Positions 26,291 through 38,853 of a stretch of 64,000 nucleotides of DNA are shown in pieces. Source of the stretch: Aphidius gifuensis. Taxonomy: Eukaryota > Arthropoda > Insecta > Hymenoptera > Braconidae. Below the pieces are notes generated by a model. The model saw only the letters and a list, made by a program, of their open reading frames with translations, was not told where the DNA came from and searched no databases. A program made the position numbers and the translations under genes. The stretch is taken from contig NC_057788.1 in the NCBI RefSeq assembly GCF_014905175.1, positions 4,030,001-4,094,000 on the forward strand, written 5' to 3'. The stretch's first letter is position 1; every line of letters starts with the position of its first letter.

Positions 26291-27410
26291 TCGGTTTTCT
26301 TTTCCTTTTTTTTTTTATATTTATTTTTTTTTCATAAAATGATTGACGTTCAAGTTAATGATAAAATATTTTTTATCTAGAAAAAAATTAATAATCAAGA
26401 AGATTATTATTTCCTGTCAAATATAAATTTTATATTAAAAAAAATGAATAATCATAATAGCATTTGGTAAGTATATTAAAGACAACGCCCCAATTAGAAT
26501 AACGCACTGGCTCAACAGGTCATTTATTTATTTATATTTGCCCCTTGAGATACTCAAGAACAATGAGATAAAAATGTTGAAATTTTTTATTTATGATCAA
26601 TCAGCTTAATTAATAACGCCAATGTATTTTTATGATTATTATTTTAATTATTAATCTTTTTTTCTTTATTTAATTTTAAAATACAAAGAATATAATAAAA
26701 TGATATATAAAAATAACAAAAAAAAATTAAATAAATTACTCATTTATAAATGTGTATTGAAAAAGATAAACGAATTGCGAATCAAAGTACCGTGCGAAAA
26801 TTAAAAAAAATCTGATTCAGAAGCCGAGAATGTCGATCGATATATATTTCTTAAAAGAAATCCTTGGGGCACAATGACGTAACCCGATATACAGACAGCC
26901 GTGTAAGCAAAAAAAATAAAAAAAAAAAAATATGCGAAGAGGGTGTAAATGCGATCGGTTCGATTCTTGGGATAGCTGGTGATATAGACATGCCATGTGA
27001 TTGAAGATTTACTCCTCCGCAAAATTCCTCCAAAGAAACAAAAATAAATGAAATAAAATTCATCAAAAAATAAAAATAATATTTGAAATGTATATAAAAT
27101 ACGAAAATAAAAAAAAAAAAAAATCAACATAAAAAGAGTAATGGTTTTTTGTTAAATAAAAAAAACTATTGTGAAGTGACTTTTAGGGCTTGTTTTTGAT
27201 TGTGCATAGACATAAAGTAATGTAATACCAGTGCACAATGGAGATGATTTTGGTTTAGTTGCCCTGAAGATATACTTGGTTTGCATCATCTCTCACACAC
27301 ACATACGTTTTGCAGCACTGGTATATAATGTTTTATGACCGCGATCAGCCGTAGAAGTATGAAGTGTCGATAGAGCGCGGCAGAAGCGAAGCGGTAAAGA
27401 TCAAAGTGGG

Positions 27411-27450
27411 CCCGGGGCTGATGCCTCCACCAGTGTGGTGGTAGCCCGGG
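27411..27450. ncRNA. GC-rich stem-loop candidate, possible structured RNA or regulatory element
   Basis: CCCGGGGCT (27411-27419) pairs with AGCCCGGG (27443-27450), leaving one bulged G. Inside, CCACCA-GTG-TGGTGG (27427-27441) is a perfect 6-bp stem with a 3-nt loop. The only major gap is a 7-nt bulge on the 5' side. The surrounding 27340-27480 patch is the GC-richest of the window (AGAGCGCGGCAGAAGCGAAG precedes it). It could be a 5' leader structure, a small RNA or a protein-binding palindrome; the sequence does not decide. Confidence 0.3.
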
Positions 27451-27567
27451 ACAAACGGGCACCAAAGTTTTATACTCTGTCTTTTTCTTTCATCAGCATC
27501 AATTCTTCTTATTTCCTCTATACACATCCTTCAGTCTTTTGCTTCTTTCTACAATTTTTATTTGCCC

Positions 27568-27588
27568 TTTTTTTTTTTTTTTTTTTTT
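27568..27588 (+). repeat. poly-T run of 21
   Basis: An uninterrupted T run about 120 bp after the GC-rich stem-loop, within pyrimidine-rich sequence. Confidence 0.85.
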
Positions 27589-28373
27589 ATCTTTCTCTCA
27601 TTCGTCACTTCTTTTCTCTATATATATTTTTTTTAATTTTTTGTACATATATAAGTTTGGCACACTGGAGTAATCGGTTCGATCTCATCGGTATTTTCGG
27701 ACAGATCAATGCTGTCAAGTGTCTGTCTGTCTGCGTGTCTGTGTATATATATTTTCTTTTGAAAATATCATCAAGATGAATGAAAGTTAAAAAAAAAAAA
27801 ATTGACAATATAGCTGGTGCATGATTTTTGCGCCCCTATCAGTAGCGTTCCTGAACTAATAACTGCCAATTGTCGGCCCGTATCGCTGATCTTAGTAATT
27901 GGTGAAATAAATTGAAAAATTAGCAGGATGAGAAGAGAGAAAAACAAAAAAAGGGGGTTAAGTCTACATTGAATTTCTGACTCATACGTATATATGTGAA
28001 GTTGAATAAATAAAATAAAATAAAAAAGTAAAAATTGCATTCGTTCGGTGCCAATAATGGTTGGAATGTCGAACGGTCGGCATTTGAAGACGTGGCAATT
28101 TCTTTATTTTTATTTATTTATTTTTTTATTTTATTTCTTTGTATTCGGCAAATGTTTTCCCATGGATCAAATAATTAGTCTTTAGTCTCAAGGGCTTTTT
28201 CTCACAACACACACAAGTCATTTTGCCTTTATCAATGTTCAAAAAATATATAAAATTTTCAATTAAATTTTTTTTAAATAAGAAACATAATGAAGAAAAT
28301 TTACAATATACCTATAGAAAAATATAATTTTTTTTTTAAATTGATGATTCAAAAATTAAATGATTATTTACCT

Positions 28374-28577
28374 TTAGTTGGGCAGAGTTTTTTTTTTTTT
28401 GATTTTGAAAGAACAAAGCAGTATCTTTAAAACATTGACACGAGTTGTAGGCCCAGATGAAACATGTATACAAGAGTTGAAAACACACAACGATGACACA
28501 GAGTCGCACGTGCTAGCCTCGAGTAGTCGAGCATAAATAATCCAAGACATGGACAAAGATGCCGCCCTTACAACCAT
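28374..28577 (-). other. candidate small ORF, 67 codons, unrecognised
   Basis: On the reverse strand ATG at 28577-28575 opens a 67-codon frame starting MVVRAASLSMSWIIYARLLE. The first 50 codons use mixed codons and carry three cysteines; the tail is Lys-rich from an A run. A CACGTG lies within it (28507-28512). No family is recognised and there is no splice or promoter support. Confidence 0.08.
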
Positions 28578-29798
28578 TTGTTTAAATTAAAATTATTCTA
28601 TGTGTCTGTGTATTTTGCACTGGCCATTTCATTATAATTGTCGTGGTGATACGTTTACCCAATAGGGCCTCTACACCCTGTATCCCTTAGTCCCTTCTAG
28701 CTGTTGTTTTGTTTATTATTTTTTAACAACAACAACACGCATAAACATATGCACAACTATCATGGTTCAGTCTACCTCTGCAATAAACAAATACTTGATG
28801 TTTAATAAGTTTCAGCTTCTACGAATCCCTTCATCAAATCTGATCATCTCTGTCTCTCTTTGCCTGATGTCACATGTCTAAAAGCAAATTTACAAATATA
28901 ATTATATAGTATGACGTATATTTATTATTTGATTAAATTACACATAAATTATTCAGTATATGAATGACTGATTAATGTCAATTTAAATGACTTAATTATC
29001 AGGATTTTAATTAAGAACAAAGTCGAATTTGATTGGCAGGTGTTCGAGTCGTACTATTTCACATGCATTTTGAATTAAATACAAAAGATATCAAGATTCT
29101 CAAGAGAATGAAATTGGTGAGAAAACGTTCAATTATCAACGAAATTCGACAGTATCTTCTTCTTCTTATTTTTTATTTTTTTGTCTCTTTCTCTTTCTAT
29201 TAGTTCACTGGAAATTCTCTCAAACGATCCTTCGAAAGTCGTTAAATTCTTAGGATCTATTTGAGGAACTCTGAAACTCCACTTTGACTCAAACACACTA
29301 AAAGCCAGCAATAAAATTGTTGAACAAAAAAATGTATATATATAAAAATAAAAAAAATATGAAAAAGATCGGTATCGACAAAAGGACAGGGTATCAATAT
29401 ATGTATAATTTTCAATATAATATGTATATGTATATTTCTTTGGTATTTCTGGCATGTCAATGATGAATAACAGCTATAAATATTTCAAGTTTGTGTTCTT
29501 TGGGTGTTTGTGCGTTGCCAGCTACAGCCTTGGGGGTAAATACATGAGCCACGATGAAAAAAAAATAAAATAAAATGAATATAAAAAAAAAAAGATAAAG
29601 ACACTGGATGTGTGGGGAAACAAGAGAGACTTTTCATATGCACGAGAACCAATAAGATTCACAAAAAAATATTAAGTTGCATCGAAAAATTTAAAAGAAA
29701 AAACCAAGGTCACAGATCATCTTCGTTGGTTCGCATTTTTTGGCTGTTGTCGTTTTTATTTTTTATCTTATATTCATTTATATTATTATTTATTTATA

Positions 29799-30065
29799 TT
29801 ATTTTTTTTTTTTTTCGTGAATAATCTTTGGGACTTGGGTTTTGGATTTGGTTTCAAGACGCTGACTTATCGTACCGATAAAACCTAACACCCGCCAAAA
29901 TCTCTCGACTTTATTGGGACGGGTTAAGGGATACCTTCTAATAAATTGGATTAGCGAGGTAGCTGTATGGCGTTTAGTTGCCGCAAGGACAACATCAACA
30001 GAAGTATATACCCAAACATACACATATTTAAAAATATATACACATATATATTTTTTCTTACACAT
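29799..30065 (-). other. candidate small ORF, 88 codons, basic, unrecognised
   Basis: On the reverse strand ATG at 30065-30063 opens an 88-codon frame. After a Tyr/Val-rich start from TATA-type DNA, residues about 22-80 are basic and mixed (for example TKRHTATSLIQFIRRYPLTR, then KVERFWRVLGFIGTISQRL). The YP...FW..LGF spacing faintly recalls the segment after the catalytic core of LTR-element reverse transcriptases, but no catalytic motif is present and I do not claim it. It ends in a Lys run. Confidence 0.1.
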
Positions 30066-30838
30066 GTATATTTAATTTTTATTTTTTTCTTGGGACACAA
30101 AATCATCAGATTTTAATTTGAACAACGAGTAACCGTGACACTAGTGTACGATCTTGTTCATGGTAATCTTGGATCTTGTCCACACGACGACAGAAATGTG
30201 CGATGAAGCTGAGAGCAACTTGCTGCTGGTGTCCTGTTGATGATAATGAAAAGACCACGAGCGATTAGTGTGATAATTGTTGGACTGTATTTATACGATG
30301 GTAGACTGCTTGTTGCCAGCTATCTAATGACCCAACTGTACAAGTATTTTTTTTGTTTTTTTTAAATTTTATTATTATTTTATACTATGTCACATATTAC
30401 TTTGATGATTCCCACTGAAGCTATACTACTACTGCATACTTAACTGGTGTTTTATTTTTTTTTTATTCAAGATTCCTTAGCTCTCAAGTCCAGATGTCAA
30501 ATTACACTGCTCATGCCCTTTGAACGTAATGCTCATTTATCTCGATTTATTTATTTTTTTTTTCATGGTCTTTTTGCGATCCATTGATAAGCTCAGATAT
30601 ATTTCCTATAAATATATTTTTAAAAATGTAATAAATATTGATTCAACAAGGATACGTTAAAAATACTTAACATCCGTTAAAAAAAAAAAAGATTAATAGT
30701 TAATATATTTTTTTATTTTTTTCTATTGAAACCAATAATCGATCGATAGATCAGTTTGGATTTTATCAAAACTTTTAGTAATTCTTAGCATGCGTGAAAA
30801 GACATGTATTATTTTTTTTTATTATTATTTTTTTCTAG

Positions 30839-30975
30839 CCAAGTCACCTTCAATCGAAGTTGACACGTTTTATTTTTTATGCATTTCGGTCCTTTGTCTC
30901 TGATTTTTCGGCGAGATATGAGACTCAAGGTGTAATGGATCGCAACACACGGGCAGTCTGCCAGCTTCGCACGAC
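30839..30975. other. exon-like patch with splice signals on both strands
   Basis: Forward: a strong pyrimidine tract ends in TTTTTTTCTAG at 30838, and 46 codons then stay open to TAA at 30977. Reverse: TTGTTTTTTTAG precedes 30975, a 128-nt frame stays open (RAKLADCPCVAIHYTLSLIS and so on), and it ends at AAG|GTGACT with the donor at 30842-30847. Only one strand can be right, and perhaps neither. The flanking T and A runs create acceptor-like signals automatically, so this is a caution as much as a candidate. Confidence 0.12.
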
Positions 30976-33900
30976 CTAAAAAAACAAGATGGTGAATTAT
31001 AAAATCAGTGGACAGAAAAAGACAAAAAGACAAGTAAAAAAATAAAAAATAAATTGTAAAATTATAAGGAAGCAGAGCATAGAGAGAGTTGCTCGTCAAC
31101 AAGTCACTATAATAATAAATACATGCCTCTTGAATTTTACACAAGTTTTTTTTTCAAAATATAAAAAACAAAAAATTAATATTATATCAAGTATTAAGAC
31201 AGACGTGTCTTGTACAGACAGTTATCTATTAAATTCTAAGAAATATTCAAAATTCTAAAAGAAAAAACATTCGATTAAAATAAATGTGTGAATGGAAATA
31301 GATATATACGCAGTGAAAGGTTTTGGGAATGTAATTTTTCGGAAGTTTTATGGTCGTTTCGAATAAAATGTACGTGATACAAGGATAATAAAAAAATATA
31401 AAATAAAATAAATAAATATAAAAGAATATATAAAAATAAAATAACACGATCTTGTTCAATCTGATCTACCGATCGAGACATAACGAAAAAGTCTTCAAAC
31501 AACTAAAATAAAAATCGGTTTCTTAATTCGTCTTCACTTCTGAATCTTGTTTTCCTTTTTTTTAAAAAATATTATTATTATTTTTATGTCGTTTTGACAA
31601 TTTTAAAAACGTGTTCGAAATTTCGATTCGTCAAACGAGTAAACGAGTAAAACGATAAAAATGCCTGGTACCCTTATTTAACCTCGCGTCTTTCTATCGT
31701 TCTGATTAATCTACAGAATAAACACGTGTATACAATATACAAAACTTGTTCGTGGATCAAGATGCCAACAAATCGTCATAGCCACTATATATCTGTGCTT
31801 AATAAAAAACAAAAATAATCATATAAATGGTTTTTTTTTTATTTTAATAAATATATAAATTAATGAATAACGTTTTTTTAATAAATTGGCAATGGTGTTG
31901 GTTTTGAATTTTGTTTAAAAATATTTTTTTCTCAATACTAATTATCATTTTTATTACTTGAATGAAAACATTAATAAAAATTTCATGAGATTATTGTGTG
32001 TTGGATTATTTAAGACGTAAAATAAATGATAATTAATGAAAAGAAAAAAAAAAGTAAAAATGTGACTCACCAAAGCTCGATCACCAGCGTTTTTGTTTTA
32101 ACAAAATTATTTATTCTACAGGCCTTTGCCATATCTCTCAAAGCATAACATGTTTATTTTTTTATTTTTTTATTTTTTTTGTATCTTTTCTTTTCCTTAT
32201 TTTATTATTCCTGCATCCTTTTTTTACCTCTGGATATTATAAGAATACATATGTTTTTTTGATACCTGCAACCAGCTGATGCACGTATTATTATTTATTT
32301 TTGTCGTTGACAACTTATTTCCTCTTGAGTATATTTGAAAATTTTCTATAATATATTTATTGAGAATTTACCTTTTATTTTAATGATTATTATATATTTT
32401 TATTTTTTGGATTTTATGAGAGGACTAGGTTTAAGCATTAAAATGCTTCTGTATAAATTTGGACAAGGTGGAAAGAGCAGGTGAGAGAAGACGAGGCAAT
32501 GTGGACTGAGAAAGACAAGCTAAAACCGCACTCTGGTATACCCATAACTAACCTTGGCCAACGAAATTCAATGAGCGCATACAAATTCTTCTAAAACAAA
32601 AAAAAAATATATAATTTATTTAAAAACAATAAATAGAAAATAACGTTATTCATATAATTTTTTTTCAATAGATTTTCTTTAAAAAAAAAATTCAATAAAC
32701 AGTTCAATGAACTTGTAAACTTTTGTCTCTGCACAATGTCTATATTAAATGTTTATATTTTTAGGAAGGCTCTTTATTTACCATTAGAGGTCGACATCAT
32801 TCAGACACATGATGGAGACAACTCAAGGACCAGTCTCAGTGTCCTCGACTATATACAATGAGTGCCTGACTCAAGTGCCAGTAGACTAGAATATTTATTT
32901 TTTTTTTTTCTTAAATGATACCACCAAATAGAAGCAAAACGTTTATTGGATTTTGATTGGAATTTCTAGGCACGATGTTTCTGACAAGAGTATAATAAAA
33001 AATAATAAAAAAAATTTAAAGTAATCATTGGATAAAACAACGACATCAAAACCAATCAGCCGCACTGACAGCGGATCTAGCCATGCATTATAATTATAGG
33101 TGATCCCTAATCTGCTGAATGAATACAAATTGAAAAATACTATATTGCAAAAAAAAAAATATAAAATATATAATAAGCAAAATAATAAAGTTAAGGAAAA
33201 AAAAAAATATAAATAACCAATAATATATTTTAATATGTGTAGAGAGGTAAAATAAGACAATCGCATAGACACACATATACACGATGAAAAAAAAAAAAAA
33301 AAAACAGGTAACAGTAGGTATTTATATTTATGTGAAACCACGCGAGGCAAACATACGAGTTATGATATTGTTCGGTTGAATTCTGAGAATCTACATGATC
33401 GGTAAGATGGATAAAATTTTCAGTATATTCAAGTGTTTAACTATCATCTTGACTTGTGTCCAGTGGTAAAATTAAATGAATAGTCTGTGAAAAAAATAAA
33501 TAAATAAAATATATTAAATAAAGAGAAACGAATTTACTAAAAGAGACACTTTTATTGCTTAATTTTGAATGCGGTGATATAATGATTACTCTGACCACTT
33601 CATTAACCATTTAAATTTCACCAGAATTATTTTTGATATCTTGACGACATCTGCGGTTCCGGTGTGAAATCCAATTCAGTCATGATGATCTGATGATATT
33701 TGATAAAAGAGTTTATTTATTTTATTGCCATTTTTTTTCTCCATATTAATATATATTTCTTTTTTTTTTTTTGATTACAAGAATATCAAAAAGTTCAAGG
33801 TAGCAAAATGAAAGAGAAAAAAAAAATATACATACATTTTATATTTTATTTTATTTTATTATAATTTAAAATTCAAGTTGTTTGATTTACTTGAAAGTAT

Positions 33901-35885
33901 ATATATTTCATTGCTGATATTATAATGATCAATAAATTATATTAAAATATATTTTAAATTTTGATTTGCAGAATGACCGGATGAAGAATGAAAGATGAAG
34001 GAAATAAAATAGATAAAAAAAATAAATAAATCTGTGTGTATATATATTGTAGAGACATGTGTGTTCAATACGATTATTATTCTACAGGTGTACTTGCCTG
34101 GTGACTTATGTTAATGCCATAATTATATCATCCTAATCTACCTCGTCGGTGGATACGTGCCCTACGTTTTCTCATCCTATCAAATATCCATCTTGAAAAG
34201 TACTATGCGTGTCAGAATGCAGTGTTTTGTGTGTGTATATATATAAACACAACCCCTCTGTCCACTAAATCATCTCGTCAAGATTAATCTTTGTTTCAAT
34301 GATTATTGTTCTTTTCTACAAAATAAAAATACTTTACCAATTGTTTAAATCCAAAAAAATATAATCATAACATTATTTTTTAATTTTTTTAAATTACCTA
34401 TGTAGCTATAGCGTTTCTCACATTATAAAATTATTTTATCGTGGTGAGAACAAGCTGTTTACATTACAAAGAATCCAAAAAAAGAAAAAAATTAGATCTT
34501 GTGTTGAAAGTTCTCAAGGATGTCGTCTTGAAAAAAAAAAATAAAAAAATATAAATAAATCCAAGAACACCACCACCACCAGCACTTTGACTGAAAAAAT
34601 AAAAAATATTAAATAAATCATAAACAAAGTTATTCATATATATTTAACTAAAAAAAAAGTACAAAAAAATATTATTCTTTTTATAAAAAAATATATAAAA
34701 CATTTGTTCCTGGTCTATGTGTGATCATCAGAAAGTTTTGGTTATATTCTATACTCTTTCGTGTTATATAAGAAAATTTATCGCGTCTATGGTTATTATT
34801 CAGCGTGACTTTTCTACATGCTGCCTGCAATGTTATGTTAAATATAGGTTAAAGGCTTTTCTTCTTTGCTATGGTGTATAGTTTTTTTGATGCAATGACA
34901 CCTTTGCAAGAGATCAGACAAAGTAGAAAAAGGAAAATAATAAAAAAACATTGTAAAAGAAGGGCGCTACGCCAGAGGGTTATATTATAAATGTCCAGAT
35001 CGTCCAGGTATTGAATAAAGGCCACACGAAATCTCCGTTATTCTTTGTTTAACTGGCTATAAATCCCAGAATAATAATATGAAAAGATTGTAAAACATGT
35101 TCACTCGTTGACAAAAAACTTTGGTCGAAAGAAAAAAAAAAAATATAATAATCATGATAATGATATTACTACTACCAAGCGAGGTTATTAACTTGGATTT
35201 TTTTTTATTTTTTCTTTTTGAAAATATATATTCGAGTGATGGTCGACAATTGATCATTAATAAAAAAAAAAAAAAATATGAAGAGTGAGTCATTGAGAAG
35301 AGACGTGCGGTTAATGCGGGTTGTCTATGAATAATATTGAAAATTCGATATTATTTGATACATCATAAATGATATTGATAAATTTAATAGCTTAATAAAT
35401 ATATATCAATTTTGATTATTAAAAATCATAAATTGATTTTATTCACAAACATACGGGTTATTTAATATATTTTTCTATTAACAAAGCTGTAACGCCCTGA
35501 TGACATCAATAAAATTTAATATTTTATTTTTCATTTGTATATATGTAATCTATATACCCTCGTATTTTTAAATTTAAAAATACACATTATAATAATTTTT
35601 TTAAATTATTATTTATCTGTATTTCATAATCTAAAAGTAAAAAATTGTCAATTGAATATAATAAAGTCTTACTTTGAATTAAATATAAATATATATAAAG
35701 ATGTTTGTATTTTGATGGTAGATTGTGTTAAACTTGTTGAAAATTGATTTAAAAATTGTTTTTCGTTGATTTAATATTGATTGTTAGACCTCCTGATGAT
35801 TTTTAAATGATAAATGGATGTACTGTCGATACAACAAAAAGCAAAATAATTATCAGAAGCAATAGATGCAACATCACCTTCAAAA

Positions 35886-35957
35886 ATGACTGACATCTCC
35901 ATAAATTGAGATTGCGGTAGATGAACCTGTCTATCATTCAAATTGTCTGTCAGTCAT
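35886..35957. repeat. 10-bp inverted repeat, hairpin-like patch
   Basis: ATGACTGACA (35886-35895) and TGTCAGTCAT (35948-35957) are perfect complements 52 nt apart. Outside them ACATC and GATGT can add five more pairs after a small internal loop. The patch is balanced in composition. No known small RNA is recognised in either arm. Confidence 0.5.
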
Positions 35958-36038
35958 ATTGCAGGATGTCACCGATTTATTATTTTACGAGTATAAAATT
36001 TGTGAGTGTATTTCTTGGGTGCGGCTCACAATAAAGTG

Positions 36039-36320
36039 ATGCCTCTTCTTATTTTATTATGTATTATGTACATATATTCATTGGTCTTGAGTTGGTGTAT
36101 ATATACATATATATATATCGAATTGAACCCCGGACCCGTTACGCCCATCAGTCCCAGCAGGTCTAAATCGATAGTTTATTGGATCCCATTAAATTTTCAT
36201 GGCCATCCGATTCGTTCCAATGGTCTCGTATACCAATCCCAAATCGAACACATTCCAAAATTTCAATCGCGACCTTGTTCTAATTCAAAAATAAAAGAAC
36301 AAAAAAAATATATAATTTAA
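36039..36320 (+). other. candidate small ORF with a 2A-like IELNPGP motif
   Basis: ATG at 36039 opens a 93-codon frame to TAA. The start is hydrophobic (MPLLILLCIMYIYSLVLSWC), then a TATATA tract encodes Ile/Tyr, then IELNPGP is encoded at 36117-36137, followed by a Ser/Pro-rich tail (VTPISPSRSKSIVYWIPLNF). The 2A ribosome-skipping consensus is D[VI]ExNPGP; here the Asp is Tyr. Such motifs occur near the N-terminus of some non-LTR retrotransposon proteins, which would make this a decayed fragment. No endonuclease or reverse transcriptase frame follows. Chance is a real alternative. Confidence 0.15.
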
Positions 36321-38730
36321 TTTTAATTTATTTAATCAATGGAAGGAAAAAAAAAAAAAAAAAAAGATACAAAAATTTATATTTTCAAGAAGAAGAGAGA
36401 TATGAAAAAAATAAAAATTCTTTTCAGTATGTTCATCATGTAATTTATGCAAGAGAAAATGCTTGAAAAATTTATACCCTTTTAAATAAAAAAAAAAAAT
36501 ATATATCCCTGTAGAGAAAGAGATTGTGACAAAAGCCCTCTCGATTTCTCTTTTCCAATTTTTATTTTTTATTTCTTTTATTTCATCGTTGATCGAAAGG
36601 TTAAAGTAGGATTCAATCCTCAACAACAACTGTCAGGGATCTTTGCGGTAAAATCCTCTTGGGTAAAAGAGCTGGGTAACCCCTAATTAGAAAACAATGA
36701 AAAAAAAAAAGGAGAGCAATTAGGAAAAATGTATGGATATTTAAAGAGGGATGACATCCACTTCTGTGTTCGACATTTACATTTTTTTACAATAGAACAA
36801 ACAAAGAATTTTTGACCTGATGTTGCGTCGATGCTTATTTTTTTTTATAGTAAAAATGGCAAACAGGTATAGCATACAACCAGTTATAAAAACATATAGC
36901 ACCAATATATGTTTATATGTGTATATAGATATTGGAACAAACAAAGGTATATAGCTGCATAATAAATACGCGTTCTTTTGAAATTGCGAAGGAAAGGAGA
37001 AACATAAAAGGGAATTTCAGGTAGATGACTTTCGCTTGAAAAGAAAAATTACTGGACATATATCACACTCACGACGGGAGTTCTGGGTTCCCAAGTCATT
37101 TGGTCGAGTGATATTTATCGGGATTCGATCGCGGAATCAAAAAAATAATACGATGTGGTCTTGATTATTTTGGCATATCAAATAATTCACTTGTTGGATA
37201 TTATATGTTGTCTTTTTTTTTTCCATAAATTTATTACTGCAAGTTAATTTGTAAATTAATAATTAGTAATATCAATATAGTTTATTATATTAATTATAAA
37301 AATAAATTTCGTCGAACGATTGTAAAATATTGTTGTAATTGAAAATACGATATAGATGGAGTTAAGTAGTGTGAGGTAATTCATTGGTAGATCTAGATGT
37401 ATGAAAATAAAATCTTATGATTATATTATAAATTATATTATTAAGGATAATGCATGGCACACAAGATTTGAGTTGTTGTTTAAGCATGCCAGAGGCATTT
37501 CGAGGTGTTCAAATACCGGTTTTTCATATTATTAATATACTTCGATCGTCTTGTCTAATGCTCTTTAATTCATTACGATCCTAAATATATAAAAAAAATA
37601 AAAATAAAAACAACAACAACAGCAACCAGTGATATTCACAATCCAAAATAAATGTCAAATGACTATAACTTTCAATCGATAAATCATGCTAATCTGTGTA
37701 TTTCCATTAAACATTTATTTTGAATAATTTACTTGATATCAAATTGATACACACATGAAAACAAAGATTGATAAATGAAAAAGAAATAAATATAAAAAAC
37801 ATTTAAATTCGAAAGAATGAAAAAGATGACAAAAGAAGATTTGATGAATGAATGGCCAAATGAAAGAATATAAAAAATATTTTTTAAATTATTTTTTATT
37901 GGCTGGTTGTACACGTGAGTAAGTAAAGCGACAGTGAGAAATATATATGATATGAAGAAAAAAGGATTCAAAAGAAAAGACAAGTCCCAAAAAAAAAAAA
38001 ATAAAAATATATATCTCGACTGGTCCATTGTGTATGTGTATTGTATATTTATTTATTTGAATTGAAATTTTTAGGCCTGACCTGGTGCGACATAAAAATT
38101 AGTTAAAACGAGACAACGTGGGTCGATCTATCTCACCCTGTGTGTACCATTCAAATTCAAAAGCAGATAGATTTATAAGGAGTAAAGTTTGAATTTATAA
38201 GGACACGGTGTTTAATTTATTGACGTTGATATAACACGCGATATTATTTTTTAAGCATAGTTTTATCGATAATAATACAAAAATAGATAATAATATAATT
38301 TACAGTCATATAAAATGATATAATAAAAAGATGAAATTATATTGATGAACATATAATTTGAAGCCCATTTAATTTAAAATTAAAACAGAAAAAAAAGCTC
38401 ATGAACTTATTTAAACTATCCATTATAAATATATTTGATAAAGATTTAATGATGACATCAAAGGAAGCAATGAGGTTTTGAATAGCTAAACTTTGACTCT
38501 CGTTGGTGTTGGTGATGGTAAATTTTCCATGAATCACGATGCATCAACCTCTTAAACGAGATATAAAGCTTCCTCCTTCTCTTTATATATTTCTCACTGT
38601 TGTAATACAAGCATCAAGAGAATGCCAACACAAGAAGCAATTATTAATTCTTGGCCAATCGATAAACACAAAGAGAGTAAGGCATTTGCACCCTTTATTC
38701 CCACACCATATTGTACACTTGAATTTTCTC

Positions 38731-38853
38731 ATTCTTCTTCTTCTTGTTCTTGCTTCTATCACCAAAGTATTCTATTGATATAATACCAATGTATCTTAAC
38801 GTAAGCTGGTGTACTTGTAATTATTACCTTCAAAATGAAGAAGAAGAAGAAGC
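38731..38853. repeat. TTC run and GAA run in inverted order
   Basis: TTC-rich sequence at 38731-38756 and GAAGAAGAAGAAGAAG at 38837-38853 are complementary simple repeats about 80 bp apart. They could form a long AAG/CTT stem; simple slippage is the simplest explanation. Confidence 0.6.

Larger units (their letters stand above)
23001..30120. other. AT-rich non-coding stretch with several GC-richer patches
   Basis: No supportable gene. Balanced patches lie near 23240-23420, 23760-23870, 24230-24300, 25620-25770, 26030-26140, 26820-27020, 27300-27480, 27640-27740, 27810-27900, 28430-28580, 28620-28720, 29500-29560 and 29820-30000. At 25654-25684 a CAG-flanked 25-nt segment ends at a consensus GTAAGT donor (25679-25684), which would allow a micro-exon but nothing more. 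The patch at 27340-27480 is the GC-richest of the window. Confidence 0.7.
30121..38000. other. AT-rich non-coding stretch
   Basis: No supportable gene beyond the weak candidates listed. Balanced patches lie near 30120-30330, 30840-30975, 32450-32560, 32770-32890, 33030-33090, 33560-33700, 34080-34210, 34970-35050, 35870-35970, 36110-36290, 37000-37140 and 37450-37560. Between them are A/T runs and TA tracts with nothing further to report. The 135-codon reverse frame at 32943-33350 is Phe/Tyr-rich noise from A runs. Confidence 0.7.

Noticed and set aside
29799..30065. Faint reverse-transcriptase-like spacing in a small reverse frame
   Set aside because: There is no catalytic motif, no flanking element structure and no repeat partner, so the resemblance is too weak to call a transposon.
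36118..36138. GGTTCAATTC-type B box on the reverse strand (possible tRNA)
   Set aside because: The bases after it do not pair to form a T stem, and there is no A box or acceptor stem. GGTTCGATTC near 26956 fails for the same reason.
38264..38271. TATCGATA (DREF-type element), also at 44145-44152
   Set aside because: The motif is itself AT-rich and can arise by chance in TA tracts; neither copy is near an exon-like patch.
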